This document shows positions 8,092 to 15,222 of a DNA stretch of 50,354 nt, in pieces. The notes beneath the pieces were generated by a model, which saw only the letters and a program-made list of their open reading frames with translations, did no database searches and was not told where the DNA came from. Every line of letters starts with the position of its first letter. The first letter of the stretch is position 1. Both the position numbers and the translations under genes were made by a program. The DNA is taken from the NCBI RefSeq assembly GCF_014648175.1, contig NZ_BMQP01000055.1:1-50354 (forward strand). The letters are read 5' to 3'. Source of the stretch: Planobispora rosea (GTDB lineage: Bacteria; Actinomycetota; Actinomycetes; Streptosporangiales; Streptosporangiaceae).

Positions 8092-10326
8092 ATGAAGCGG
8101 TGGGGGGACGTGTCAGAGGACACCGCCGACCACCTTTCGGCTGGTTCTGTCCTGGATCAGGCTGAAATGGCGGTGGTCGTCACCGACCGATTCAGCAACC
8201 TTCTCTATTGGAACCCGTTCGCCGAGAGACTGTTCGGCCGTCCCGGCCCGCAGGGGCCGGGTGACACGGCAGGCTTCACCCTGGGGATTCTCGAAAAGGA
8301 CAACCCGCTCTCCGTCGAGCTGGCCAAGCACGTTCTCAAGGGCGGTGTCTGGGAGGGCACCTTCGACGTCAAGCGCGCGGACGGGACGATGCTCTACGTG
8401 CGCGCCCAGGCCGTGCCGCTGCGGCACTCCTCGGGAGCGGTGACGGGCATCGTCATCACCGCCCGCGAGGCCATGCGCAGCAACGAGCGGGAGAAGGACC
8501 GCTTCGGCCTGCTGGAGCGGATCGGTGAGCGGCTGGCCGGCTCGCTCTACGTCGAGGAGACGCTCAAACGCGTCGCCGAGATGCTCGTCCCGCAGTTCGC
8601 CGACCACTGCTTCATCGAGCTGGTGGAGGGCGACCGGCTCACCCGGAGGGTCTCCACCCACGTGCAGGGCTGGAACCCGCCGCCCGACACCTGGGCCCCG
8701 CTCGGCGCCGAGATCCGCTACCCGGCCGGCCACTACGCCGACACCGCGCTGCGCCGCCAGGAGACCATCCTGGTCGAGGACTTCGCCCAGACCAACTACC
8801 CCAGCCCCAGCGAGGGCAGCACCCGCCTGGCCGCCGAGGTCGGCCTGACCTCCGCCATCGTCGCGCCGCTGTGCGTGCGCGGGGAGACCCTCGGGCTGAT
8901 GTACCTCGGGCTGTCCAACCTGACCGACCGGCGCAGCCCGCACTACGACACCTTCGACCGCGACTTCGTCGGCGCCATCGCCACCCGGGTCGCGCTCGCC
9001 GTGGACAACGCGCTGCTGTTCGAGGAGGAGCGGCACACCGCCGAGTCCTTCCAGAAGCACCTGCTCCCCCGCGAGCTCCCCCAGCTCGACGGGCTGGAGA
9101 TCGCCGTCCGCTACTTCCCCGCCGCCCCGCTGGCCTCGCACGGCCAGGGCATCCAGACCCAGGTCGGCGGCGACTGGTACGACGTGATCCCGCTCTCGGC
9201 GGGCCGGGTCGGCATCGTCATCGGCGACGTCGAGGGCCGCGGCGCCAAGGCCGCCGCCATCATGGGACAGCTCCGCGCCGCGTTGCGCGCCTTCGCCCAG
9301 GACGACAAGCCCCCCGCGGAGATCCTCGCCCGCCTCGACGAGTGGACCCGCATCATCGCCACCCCGGAGCGGGACGACAACGGTGAGGACGTCAGCGTCC
9401 CGCCCATCGTCACCTGCCAGTACCTCGTCTACGACGCCTGGTCCCGCCAGCTGTCCTTCGCCAACGCCGGGCACGCCCCGCCGCTGCTCCTCGCCGACGG
9501 CACCTGCGTGGAGCTCGACATCAAGGAGGTCGGCCAGCCGCTCGGCGTGCGGGCCAAGGGCGTGCACGCCGACCTGGTCTACAAGGAGGAGACCCGGACG
9601 CTCCCGCCCGGGGCCTCCCTGCTGCTCTACACCGACGGCCTGGTGGACCGCCGTCCCGCCCGCGACTCCGGTGAGGTGCCGCTCAGCGACGAGGAGACGC
9701 TCACGCTCCTGTGCGACCGCCTCGTCGAGGCATCCGACGCCTCGGTGGAGAGCATCGCCGAGGCCGCGACGGTCGCGGTGCCCGGGGAGATCGACGACGA
9801 CATGGCCATCCTGGTGGTCCGGTCGTCGGCCACCAACCTCGACGTCGAGGAGCGCACCTTCCCGGCTCAGCCGATCATGGTGAGCGAGGCCCGGCGGATG
9901 GCGGCCGAGACGTTCGCCGGGTGGAACGTCCCGGAGGAGCGCGCCGAGCTGGCCTGCCTGCTCGTCTCCGAGGTGGTCACGAACGTCGTGCTGCACGCCG
10001 CCAGCGCCAGCGTCCCGCGCCGGGAGCTGATGATGGACGGCGGGATGATGATGGGCGGGTTCGAGGACTCCTGGGACGTCCCCGGTTTCGACGAGGAGAT
10101 CACCGCCGAGAAGGAGTTCAGGCTCCGGCTCCGCCGGGGCGGGGAGTCCGTCTGGGTCGAGGTCTTCGACCAGGACCTGCGTCTGCCCCGCATCCGCAGC
10201 GCGGGCGAGAACGACGAGGGAGGCCGCGGCCTCTACCTGGTCGACCAGCTCGCCAGGCGCTGGGGCTCCCGCCCCACCACGGAGGGCAAGGCCGTCTGGT
10301 TCGAGATCCCCACCAAGTCCCGCTGA
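8092..10326 (+). CDS. PAS-GAF-SpoIIE phosphatase-HATPase signalling protein
   Basis: 744 residues from ATG 8092 (GAGGGGTGG upstream); the open frame extends further 5'. Domain order: PAS (about 16-130, VLDQAEMAVVVTDRF, YWNPFAERLFG), GAF (about 135-315), PP2C/SpoIIE Ser/Thr phosphatase (about 315-580, with GGDWYDV, IGDVEGRGAKAA, YTDGLVDRR, DDDMAILVV), then a GHKL ATPase (about 600-744, N-box SEVVTNVVLHA, G2 box GGRGLYLVDQLA) like RsbW/SpoIIAB anti-sigma kinases. Such fusions usually set the phosphorylation of anti-anti-sigma factors. No STAS partner is nearby. The kinase part has an unusual Met/Gly/acidic insertion between N-box and G1. Confidence 0.93.
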   Translation: MKRWGDVSEDTADHLSAGSVLDQAEMAVVVTDRFSNLLYWNPFAERLFGRPGPQGPGDTAGFTLGILEKDNPLSVELAKHVLKGGVWEGTFDVKRADGTMLYVRAQAVPLRHSSGAVTGIVITAREAMRSNEREKDRFGLLERIGERLAGSLYVEETLKRVAEMLVPQFADHCFIELVEGDRLTRRVSTHVQGWNPPPDTWAPLGAEIRYPAGHYADTALRRQETILVEDFAQTNYPSPSEGSTRLAAEVGLTSAIVAPLCVRGETLGLMYLGLSNLTDRRSPHYDTFDRDFVGAIATRVALAVDNALLFEEERHTAESFQKHLLPRELPQLDGLEIAVRYFPAAPLASHGQGIQTQVGGDWYDVIPLSAGRVGIVIGDVEGRGAKAAAIMGQLRAALRAFAQDDKPPAEILARLDEWTRIIATPERDDNGEDVSVPPIVTCQYLVYDAWSRQLSFANAGHAPPLLLADGTCVELDIKEVGQPLGVRAKGVHADLVYKEETRTLPPGASLLLYTDGLVDRRPARDSGEVPLSDEETLTLLCDRLVEASDASVESIAEAATVAVPGEIDDDMAILVVRSSATNLDVEERTFPAQPIMVSEARRMAAETFAGWNVPEERAELACLLVSEVVTNVVLHAASASVPRRELMMDGGMMMGGFEDSWDVPGFDEEITAEKEFRLRLRRGGESVWVEVFDQDLRLPRIRSAGENDEGGRGLYLVDQLARRWGSRPTTEGKAVWFEIPTKSR

Positions 10327-10350
10327 GCGTCCCGCTGAGTGTCCCGCGGA
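10318..10350. repeat. 12-bp tandem repeat over a stop codon
   Basis: GTCCCGCTGAGC (10318-10329), GTCCCGCTGAGT (10330-10341) and a partial third copy. The first contains the TGA stop of the SpoIIE-domain gene and the second supplies another in-frame TGA. Confidence 0.85.
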
Positions 10351-10398
10351 GTCCTCAAGCCTCTAGGCCGATGTCCCGATCGGTGCTTGAGTGGAGGG

Positions 10399-11175
10399 AT
10401 GGAGCTGGCCTTCGAACGGCGCGGAGCCGGACCGCCCCTCATCCTGCTGCACGGCATCGGGCACCACTGGCAGGGCTGGCTGCCGGTGCTCGACCGTCTC
10501 GCCGCCGAGCGTGACGTGATCGCCGTGGACTTCCCGGGTTTCGGCGTCTCACCGCCGCTGCCTCCCGGCACGCCGTACACGGCGGAGACGCTCGCCGACG
10601 CGATCGAGTCCTTCTGCTCGATGCTCGGACTGCGTGATCCGCACGTGGCGGGCAACTCGCTGGGCGGGTACGTCGCGCTGGAGCTCGCCTCCCGCGGCGT
10701 CGTCCGTACGGCGTGCGCGCTCTCCCCGGCGGGCTTCTGGAGCCGGGGGGAGCTCGCCTACGCGCAGGCCGTGCTCCGGGCGACCAGGGCGCTGGCCCTG
10801 GCCGTCCCGCCGGAGCGGGCCGAGCTGACGGCGGGCAACCCGATCGCCAAGGCGCTGTCCACCGGGATAATGGTGGCCCATCCGAACCGGATGACCGACG
10901 AGGCCGTCCTCGCCGGAGGAGACGCTCTGCGCGGCGCCGTGGGGTTCGACGAGACCCTCGACTCGTTCGCCTGGCTGATGCCCCCGGCCCCGCCGAAGGC
11001 GCCGATCACGATCGCCTGGGGCGAGCACGACCGGCTGCTGCTCCGGCGGCAGGCCGTACGGGCCGCGAAGTGGTCGGGGCAGCGGGTGAAACTGCTCAGG
11101 GGGTGCGGGCACGTGCCGATGAGCGACGATCCCGATCTGATCGCCCGGGTGCTGCTGGAGGCCTCCGCCCTTTGA
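10399..11175 (+). CDS. Alpha/beta-fold hydrolase
   Basis: 258 residues from ATG 10399. Single-domain alpha/beta hydrolase with the oxyanion block LLHGIGHHWQGW, the nucleophile elbow GNSLGGY (Ser), the acid in WGEHDRLL (Asp) and the catalytic histidine in GCGHVPM. There is no export signal, so it is cytosolic. Substrates in this family are esters, lactones or C-C bonds and cannot be chosen from sequence. GGAGG lies only one base before the ATG, too close for a normal ribosome site; a GTG start at 10339 is the in-frame alternative. Confidence 0.88.
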   Translation: MELAFERRGAGPPLILLHGIGHHWQGWLPVLDRLAAERDVIAVDFPGFGVSPPLPPGTPYTAETLADAIESFCSMLGLRDPHVAGNSLGGYVALELASRGVVRTACALSPAGFWSRGELAYAQAVLRATRALALAVPPERAELTAGNPIAKALSTGIMVAHPNRMTDEAVLAGGDALRGAVGFDETLDSFAWLMPPAPPKAPITIAWGEHDRLLLRRQAVRAAKWSGQRVKLLRGCGHVPMSDDPDLIARVLLEASAL

Positions 11176-11195
11176 CGGGAGGCTTCTCGCCCTCC

Positions 11196-11255
11196 GGGGG
11201 CCGGACCGGCGTTCAGGGACCGGAGCGGCGTTCCACGGGGCCGGACCGGCGTTCA
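11196..11255. repeat. 20-bp imperfect tandem repeat, 3 copies
   Basis: Units 11196-11215, 11216-11235 and 11236-11255 share the core CCGGACCGGCGTTCA (the middle one degenerate). The array lies 20 bp past the hydrolase stop, and its last three bases are the stop codon of the minus-strand 53-residue ORF. Confidence 0.85.
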
Positions 11256-11414
11256 CCGCATGGTCTGGCCCCAGACGGCGAGCATCACGATGATGAACAC
11301 GATCATCACGCCCGCGTAGGCGACCGGGCCGAACCGCAGTGCCCGGCGCACCCGGTTCAGTCCCCAGGCGAACAGGAACGCCAGGAAGACGAGCAGGATC
11401 AGTCCGCTGTCCAT
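11253..11414 (-). CDS. Small two-helix membrane protein, 53 residues
   Basis: Short ORF with an ATG at 11414 and a GAGGCGG ribosome site nine bases upstream. The translation starts MDSGLILLVFLAFLFAWG, a hydrophobic helix (4-19), followed by a basic loop NRVRRALRFG, then a second hydrophobic helix (about 31-48) and a short tail ending QTMR. The charge pattern suggests a hairpin membrane protein with a positive cytoplasmic loop. No family is recognised. It lies convergent to the hydrolase and downstream of the chemoreceptor gene on the same strand. Coding potential rests on the ribosome site, the membrane pattern and a clean stop. Confidence 0.65.
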   Translation of the reverse strand: MDSGLILLVFLAFLFAWGLNRVRRALRFGPVAYAGVMIVFIIVMLAVWGQTMR

Positions 11415-11580
11415 CGTCACCGCCTCGGGGGGAGCCTCCGCTGACCAGTATGCGTGGTACGGCCGCCGCGTGCGCCGCGAGGCGGGGGTTTCCCTCTACG
11501 CCAAGGTGACGATCAAGGACGACGTGGCCACGGAGGTCGAGGAGATCGTCAGGAACCAGGCACGCCAGGCGCCAGGGACA

Positions 11581-11664
11581 CCGCCTCCGGCCGGTTCGCG
11601 GTCCCGGGCCGTCCCGCCGCCTCCGGCCGGTTCCGCCGTCTCCCTGTCTCCCTGTCTCCCTGTC
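11581..11664. repeat. Short direct repeats 3' of the chemoreceptor gene
   Basis: A 17-bp perfect direct repeat CCGCCTCCGGCCGGTTC (11581-11597 and 11617-11633), followed by three tandem copies of TCCCTGTC (11641-11664), ending 5 bp from the chemoreceptor stop. The 11415-11669 gap otherwise holds only a possible coding remnant (see findings). Confidence 0.85.
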
Positions 11665-11669
11665 TCCGG

Positions 11670-13751
11670 TCAGTCCTCCTCCATGAGCGCCGCCATGACG
11701 TACTGGTTGATGCGGTCCATCGCGGCGGACGAGACATCGGTGAAGCACAGGCCGAGCTCGGTGATGCCGTCGCTCCTGCGGCAGTGGACCACGCCGGCGC
11801 GCAGCGTCAGGGGGCGCTCGCCCCGCAGCGGGATGTCGATCTCAAGGAGGTCGCCCGGCTGGAGCGGGATGTCGTGGACGGTCGAGCAGAGCGTCCCGGA
11901 CACGCTCAGGTCGAGCAGCTGGGCGGAGTGGCTCTGGCCGCCCGTACGGATCTGGGTGGTGCCGCTGACCGCCACGCGCGGGGCGCCGCGGCGCTCAAGC
12001 TGCTTGGTCAGGTCCTCCATGGTTGAGATCCGGTGGATCGCCCGCTCCAGGTACTCCTTGAGCAGGCCGACGTTGGAGTGCTGCTGCTGGATGATGGTGG
12101 TGACCTGGGCGGCGGCCGCGCCGAGGTCGCCCACACCGCCGGTCATGTCGGTGAGCGCGCCCGCCATGGCGGCGGCGTTGTGCTCCAGCGACCGGATGAT
12201 GGCGGTGATCTCGTCGGTCGACTGGGTCGTCGCCGTGGCCAGTTCCTTCACTTCCCGGGCCACGAGGCTGAACCCCTTGCCCGCCTCACCCGAGCGGACG
12301 GCCTCGGTGGTGGCGTTGAGGGCGAGCAGATGGGTCTGCGCGGCCACGCTGGAGATGACGTGGGCGACTCCCTCCACCTTGCGCAGGCTCGTTCCGAGCT
12401 GGGCGGTGGTGTTGCTGGCCCTGCGCGCCTGCTCGATGACGCGGTGGCTGATGGCGTCGGTCACGGAGACCCGCTGGTCGATGCTCCCCGCCGCGCCGAG
12501 CAGCTCGGCGGTGGCGTCCGCCACCACGCGGAGCTCGCTCATGATGGTCGAGACGTTGGCGTTGATCACTTCCTGGGCGCGCCGGCGGGCCTCCTGCTCG
12601 TTGAGCTGCCGCTGGGCGTACGCGAGGCGCACCTGCTCCTCCCGGGCGGCGTTGGCGCGCTCCAGATCCGCGTCCAGCCTGGCGATCCTGCCGAGCATGG
12701 TGTCGATGACCCCGCCCAGCGCACCGATCTCGCCGTGGTCGCCGGACCGCACGCGCAGGGTGAGGTCACCGGAGGCGACGACGGTCTCGGCGGTACGGCG
12801 CAGCGCCCCCACCTGCCGCCTGATTCCCCGGCGCACCAGCATCGTCACCGCTCCGAGCAGGACCGCCGCCGTGACGGCGGCCAGCACGAGCATGGCGCGC
12901 GACGTCTCCGCCGCAGTCCCGTGAACCGGGCGGTCCCGTACGGTCTCCAGAACGACCGGCGACCCCGCCGCGGCGGGCAGGGAGACGTTGACGCTGACGC
13001 GGTCCTCGTCGAGCGTGTCCGTGGTGACCTTCAGGTCGCCCAGCCGGCTGGGCAGCGTGAGCGACCGGTCGCCGGACGCGTGCGTCTGGCGGGCCAGCGT
13101 CACCGGCAGGCCGACCTGGTCGCCGAGCGCGGTGACGCGGGCCTGGTCCAGGGCCTTGAAGTAGATCAGGCCCCCTGCGGGCTCACCGGCGCCGTTGCCC
13201 GGATAGCTGGCGAAACCGCAGTACAGGAAGGGGATGGTGGAGGTTCGGACGACACCGCAGCGAGCCGATCCGGCCTCGCCGCCGACGTCGAAGAGCTGCT
13301 TCAGCAGCGCGGGCCGGGCCAGCTCGGCGGGGAGCGCCTCGAAGCCCGTCCCGGCTCCGACCAGCCCGCCGACCCGCACCGTGCCGTCCGGCCCGGTGCT
13401 GACGACGCCGTCGACGCCGAAGACGTCCCGGATGTCGCGCGGGGGGAAGTCCTCCTCGAAGGTGGCCGGGTCGGCCGTGCGCACGTCGGTGAACGAGCTG
13501 TCCCAGATGGACTTGGCCGCGCCGTAGTCGCTGAGCGACCGGGTCTCGTAGTCCAGTGCGACACGTATCCGCTGCGCGTCCTGGAGCACCCGGTCGGCCT
13601 CGATCCGGTCGAACGCGGTGGCGGTGAACTGGTGCTGGACCAGGAGACCGAGCGCGACGACCGGCAGGACGACGACCCCCACCAGGGGAAAGCCCTTTCG
13701 TAGACGTGTGAGTTTCACATCAGGACTTATCGGGCGGGGGAGGCCGGTCAT
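11670..13751 (-). CDS. Chemoreceptor-like protein with C-terminal PilZ domain
   Basis: 693 residues. An N-terminal membrane helix (about 20-38) is followed by a CHASE4-like extracytoplasmic sensor (about 45-275, including LSDYGAAKSIWDS), a second helix (about 287-307), HAMP (about 308-360), and an MCP signalling hairpin whose tip AAQTHLLALNATTEA and EAGKGFSLVAREVKELA follow the CheW/CheA contact consensus. A PilZ domain (about 583-690) has both c-di-GMP motifs, RRGAPR and DLSVSG. MCPs control CheA kinases; PilZ binds cyclic di-GMP. No che, flagellar or pilus gene is in the window. It is a separate transcript: a strong terminator lies just upstream. Confidence 0.92.
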   Translation of the reverse strand: MTGLPRPISPDVKLTRLRKGFPLVGVVVLPVVALGLLVQHQFTATAFDRIEADRVLQDAQRIRVALDYETRSLSDYGAAKSIWDSSFTDVRTADPATFEEDFPPRDIRDVFGVDGVVSTGPDGTVRVGGLVGAGTGFEALPAELARPALLKQLFDVGGEAGSARCGVVRTSTIPFLYCGFASYPGNGAGEPAGGLIYFKALDQARVTALGDQVGLPVTLARQTHASGDRSLTLPSRLGDLKVTTDTLDEDRVSVNVSLPAAAGSPVVLETVRDRPVHGTAAETSRAMLVLAAVTAAVLLGAVTMLVRRGIRRQVGALRRTAETVVASGDLTLRVRSGDHGEIGALGGVIDTMLGRIARLDADLERANAAREEQVRLAYAQRQLNEQEARRRAQEVINANVSTIMSELRVVADATAELLGAAGSIDQRVSVTDAISHRVIEQARRASNTTAQLGTSLRKVEGVAHVISSVAAQTHLLALNATTEAVRSGEAGKGFSLVAREVKELATATTQSTDEITAIIRSLEHNAAAMAGALTDMTGGVGDLGAAAAQVTTIIQQQHSNVGLLKEYLERAIHRISTMEDLTKQLERRGAPRVAVSGTTQIRTGGQSHSAQLLDLSVSGTLCSTVHDIPLQPGDLLEIDIPLRGERPLTLRAGVVHCRRSDGITELGLCFTDVSSAAMDRINQYVMAALMEED

Positions 13752-13758
13752 TAGTCAA

Positions 13759-13804
13759 AGCCCCCGCCCCCGCCCCCCGCTCCGCCGGGGGCGGGGCGGG
13801 GGCT
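13759..13804 (-). terminator. Terminator downstream of acyl-CoA dehydrogenase
   Basis: C-rich and G-rich arms (about 13759-13780 and 13785-13804) form a very GC-rich stem 36 bp past the acyl-CoA dehydrogenase stop. It separates that gene from the chemoreceptor gene on the same strand. Confidence 0.7.
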
Positions 13805-13839
13805 CCGGAGTCTCGGAAGGAGAGGAAGGGGCGGAGCCC

Positions 13840-14985
13840 TCAGAAGCCGAAGGAACGGCCGATGATCTCCTTCATGATCTCGGTGGTGCCGCCGTAGATG
13901 GTCTGCACCCGGCTGTCGATCCAGGCCTTGGCCACGGGGTACTCCATCATGTAGCCGTAACCGCCGTGGAGCTGGAGGCAGCGGTCGATGACCTTGGTCT
14001 GCAGCTCGGTGGTCCACCACTTGGCCTTGGCGGCGTCCACGACGGTGAGCTGCTTGGCGTTGAGGGCGCGGATGCACTTGTCCAGGTAGTGCCGGGCGAT
14101 CTCGACCTCGGTGTCCAACTCGGCCAGGACGAACCGGGTGTTCTGGAAGCTGCCGATGTTCCGCCCGAAGGCCTTGCGGCTCTTGCAGTACTCGACGGTC
14201 ATCGCCAGCACGGTCTCGGCGGCGGCCACGGCCGCCACCGCGATCGACAGGCGCTCCTGCGGCAGGTTGGTCATGAGCTGGAAGAAGCCCTGGCCCTCCT
14301 GCCCGCCGAGCAGGTTGGCGGCCGGGACCCGTACGTCCTCGAAGAACAGTTCGGCGGTGTCCTGGGCCTTCATGCCGATCTTTTCGAGGTTGCGGCCCCG
14401 GGTGAAGCCGTCCATGCCGCGCTCCACGACCAGCAGCGAGATGCCCCGCGCGCCCTCGTCCGGGTCGGTCTTGGCCACGACCACGACGAGGTCGGAGTTG
14501 ATGCCGTTCGTGATGAAGGTCTTCTGGCCGTTGAGGATGTAGTGGTCGCCCTCCCGCCGGGCGGTGGTCCGTACCCCCTGGAGGTCACTTCCCGCCCCCG
14601 GCTCGGTCATCGCGACCGCCGTGATCAGCTCCCCGCTCGCGAACCCGGGCAGCCAGCGGGCCTTCTGCTCGTCGTCCGTCATCTCGACGAAGTACGGCGC
14701 CATGACGTCGTTGTGCAGCGAGAAACCGAGCCCCGAGGCCCCGATCCGGATGATCTCCTCGACGATCACGGCGTTGTACCGGAAGTCGGTGATCCCCGCC
14801 CCGCCGAACTCCTCCGGCACCCCGAAACCGAACATGCCGATCTCGCCGGCCTTCTTCCACACCTCGCGGGGGACGATGCCGTCCTTCTCCCACCGGTCGT
14901 GGTACGGCACGACCTCCCGGGCCAGGAACTCACGCACGGTCTCGCGGAAGAGATCGTGCTCCTCGTCGAAGAGGTCTCGCTGCAT
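13840..14985 (-). CDS. Acyl-CoA dehydrogenase
   Basis: 381 residues, standard single-domain length. This flavoprotein introduces a 2,3-double bond into acyl-CoA in beta-oxidation or branched-chain catabolism. Seen: MTEPGAGSDLQGV, FITNGINSDL, the FAD/tetramer region RKAFGRNIGSFQ, CLQLHGGYGYM and IYGGTTEIMKEIIGR. The catalytic base of short/medium-chain enzymes (Glu in I-Y-E-G) is Gly here. A Glu in PQERLSIA sits where isovaleryl- and long-chain enzymes keep theirs, so the active site is probably intact and of that subtype. The ATG at 14985 follows CTGGAGGCAG. A palindrome (15017-15031) lies upstream. Confidence 0.92.
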   Translation of the reverse strand: MQRDLFDEEHDLFRETVREFLAREVVPYHDRWEKDGIVPREVWKKAGEIGMFGFGVPEEFGGAGITDFRYNAVIVEEIIRIGASGLGFSLHNDVMAPYFVEMTDDEQKARWLPGFASGELITAVAMTEPGAGSDLQGVRTTARREGDHYILNGQKTFITNGINSDLVVVVAKTDPDEGARGISLLVVERGMDGFTRGRNLEKIGMKAQDTAELFFEDVRVPAANLLGGQEGQGFFQLMTNLPQERLSIAVAAVAAAETVLAMTVEYCKSRKAFGRNIGSFQNTRFVLAELDTEVEIARHYLDKCIRALNAKQLTVVDAAKAKWWTTELQTKVIDRCLQLHGGYGYMMEYPVAKAWIDSRVQTIYGGTTEIMKEIIGRSFGF

Positions 14986-15016
14986 TGACTGCCTCCAGGT
15001 GTCAGTTCTCGCTTAC

Positions 15017-15031
15017 CAGAATACGATTCTG
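15017..15031. promoter_or_regulatory. Palindrome upstream of acyl-CoA dehydrogenase
   Basis: CAGAAT-ACG-ATTCTG, a 15-bp palindrome flanked by two TTACCAG direct repeats (15013-15019, 15032-15038), 32 bp before the minus-strand start. It may be an operator for a fatty-acid or branched-chain regulator, which is inference. Confidence 0.4.
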
Positions 15032-15169
15032 TTACCAGGAGGTACAGGAGGTGGGCGGGGTCGCGTGGGGCTTTGGACCGTGCCGAGATCACAAATCTGT
15101 GACGGTCGCCTGTGGGTCTTGCCGTCCGTATGCCGGAGGACATGTTGGGGCAGTACGATCCGGGCCTAG

Positions 15170-15198
15170 TTGTGATCAGATGACCAGTTTGTGACCAG
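15170..15198. promoter_or_regulatory. TTGTGAYCAG direct repeat upstream of the first surface-protein gene
   Basis: TTGTGATCAG (15170-15179) and TTGTGACCAG (15189-15198), 19 bp apart and 24 bp before the GTG start. This is a candidate activator or repressor site for the surface-protein/sortase transcript. No confident -10/-35 pair was found. Confidence 0.35.
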
Positions 15199-15222
15199 GT
15201 CCTGGCATGCGGGAGTGTTGCG

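Noticed and set aside
8113..9996. 627-codon open frame antisense to the SpoIIE-domain gene
   Set aside because: A high-GC mirror frame. The plus strand encodes clear PAS, GAF, PP2C and GHKL motifs; the antisense product has no recognisable domain.
12033..13703. 556-codon frame antisense to the chemoreceptor
   Set aside because: Repetitive Gly/Ala/Arg/His composition typical of a shadow frame, and opposite a fully motif-supported gene.
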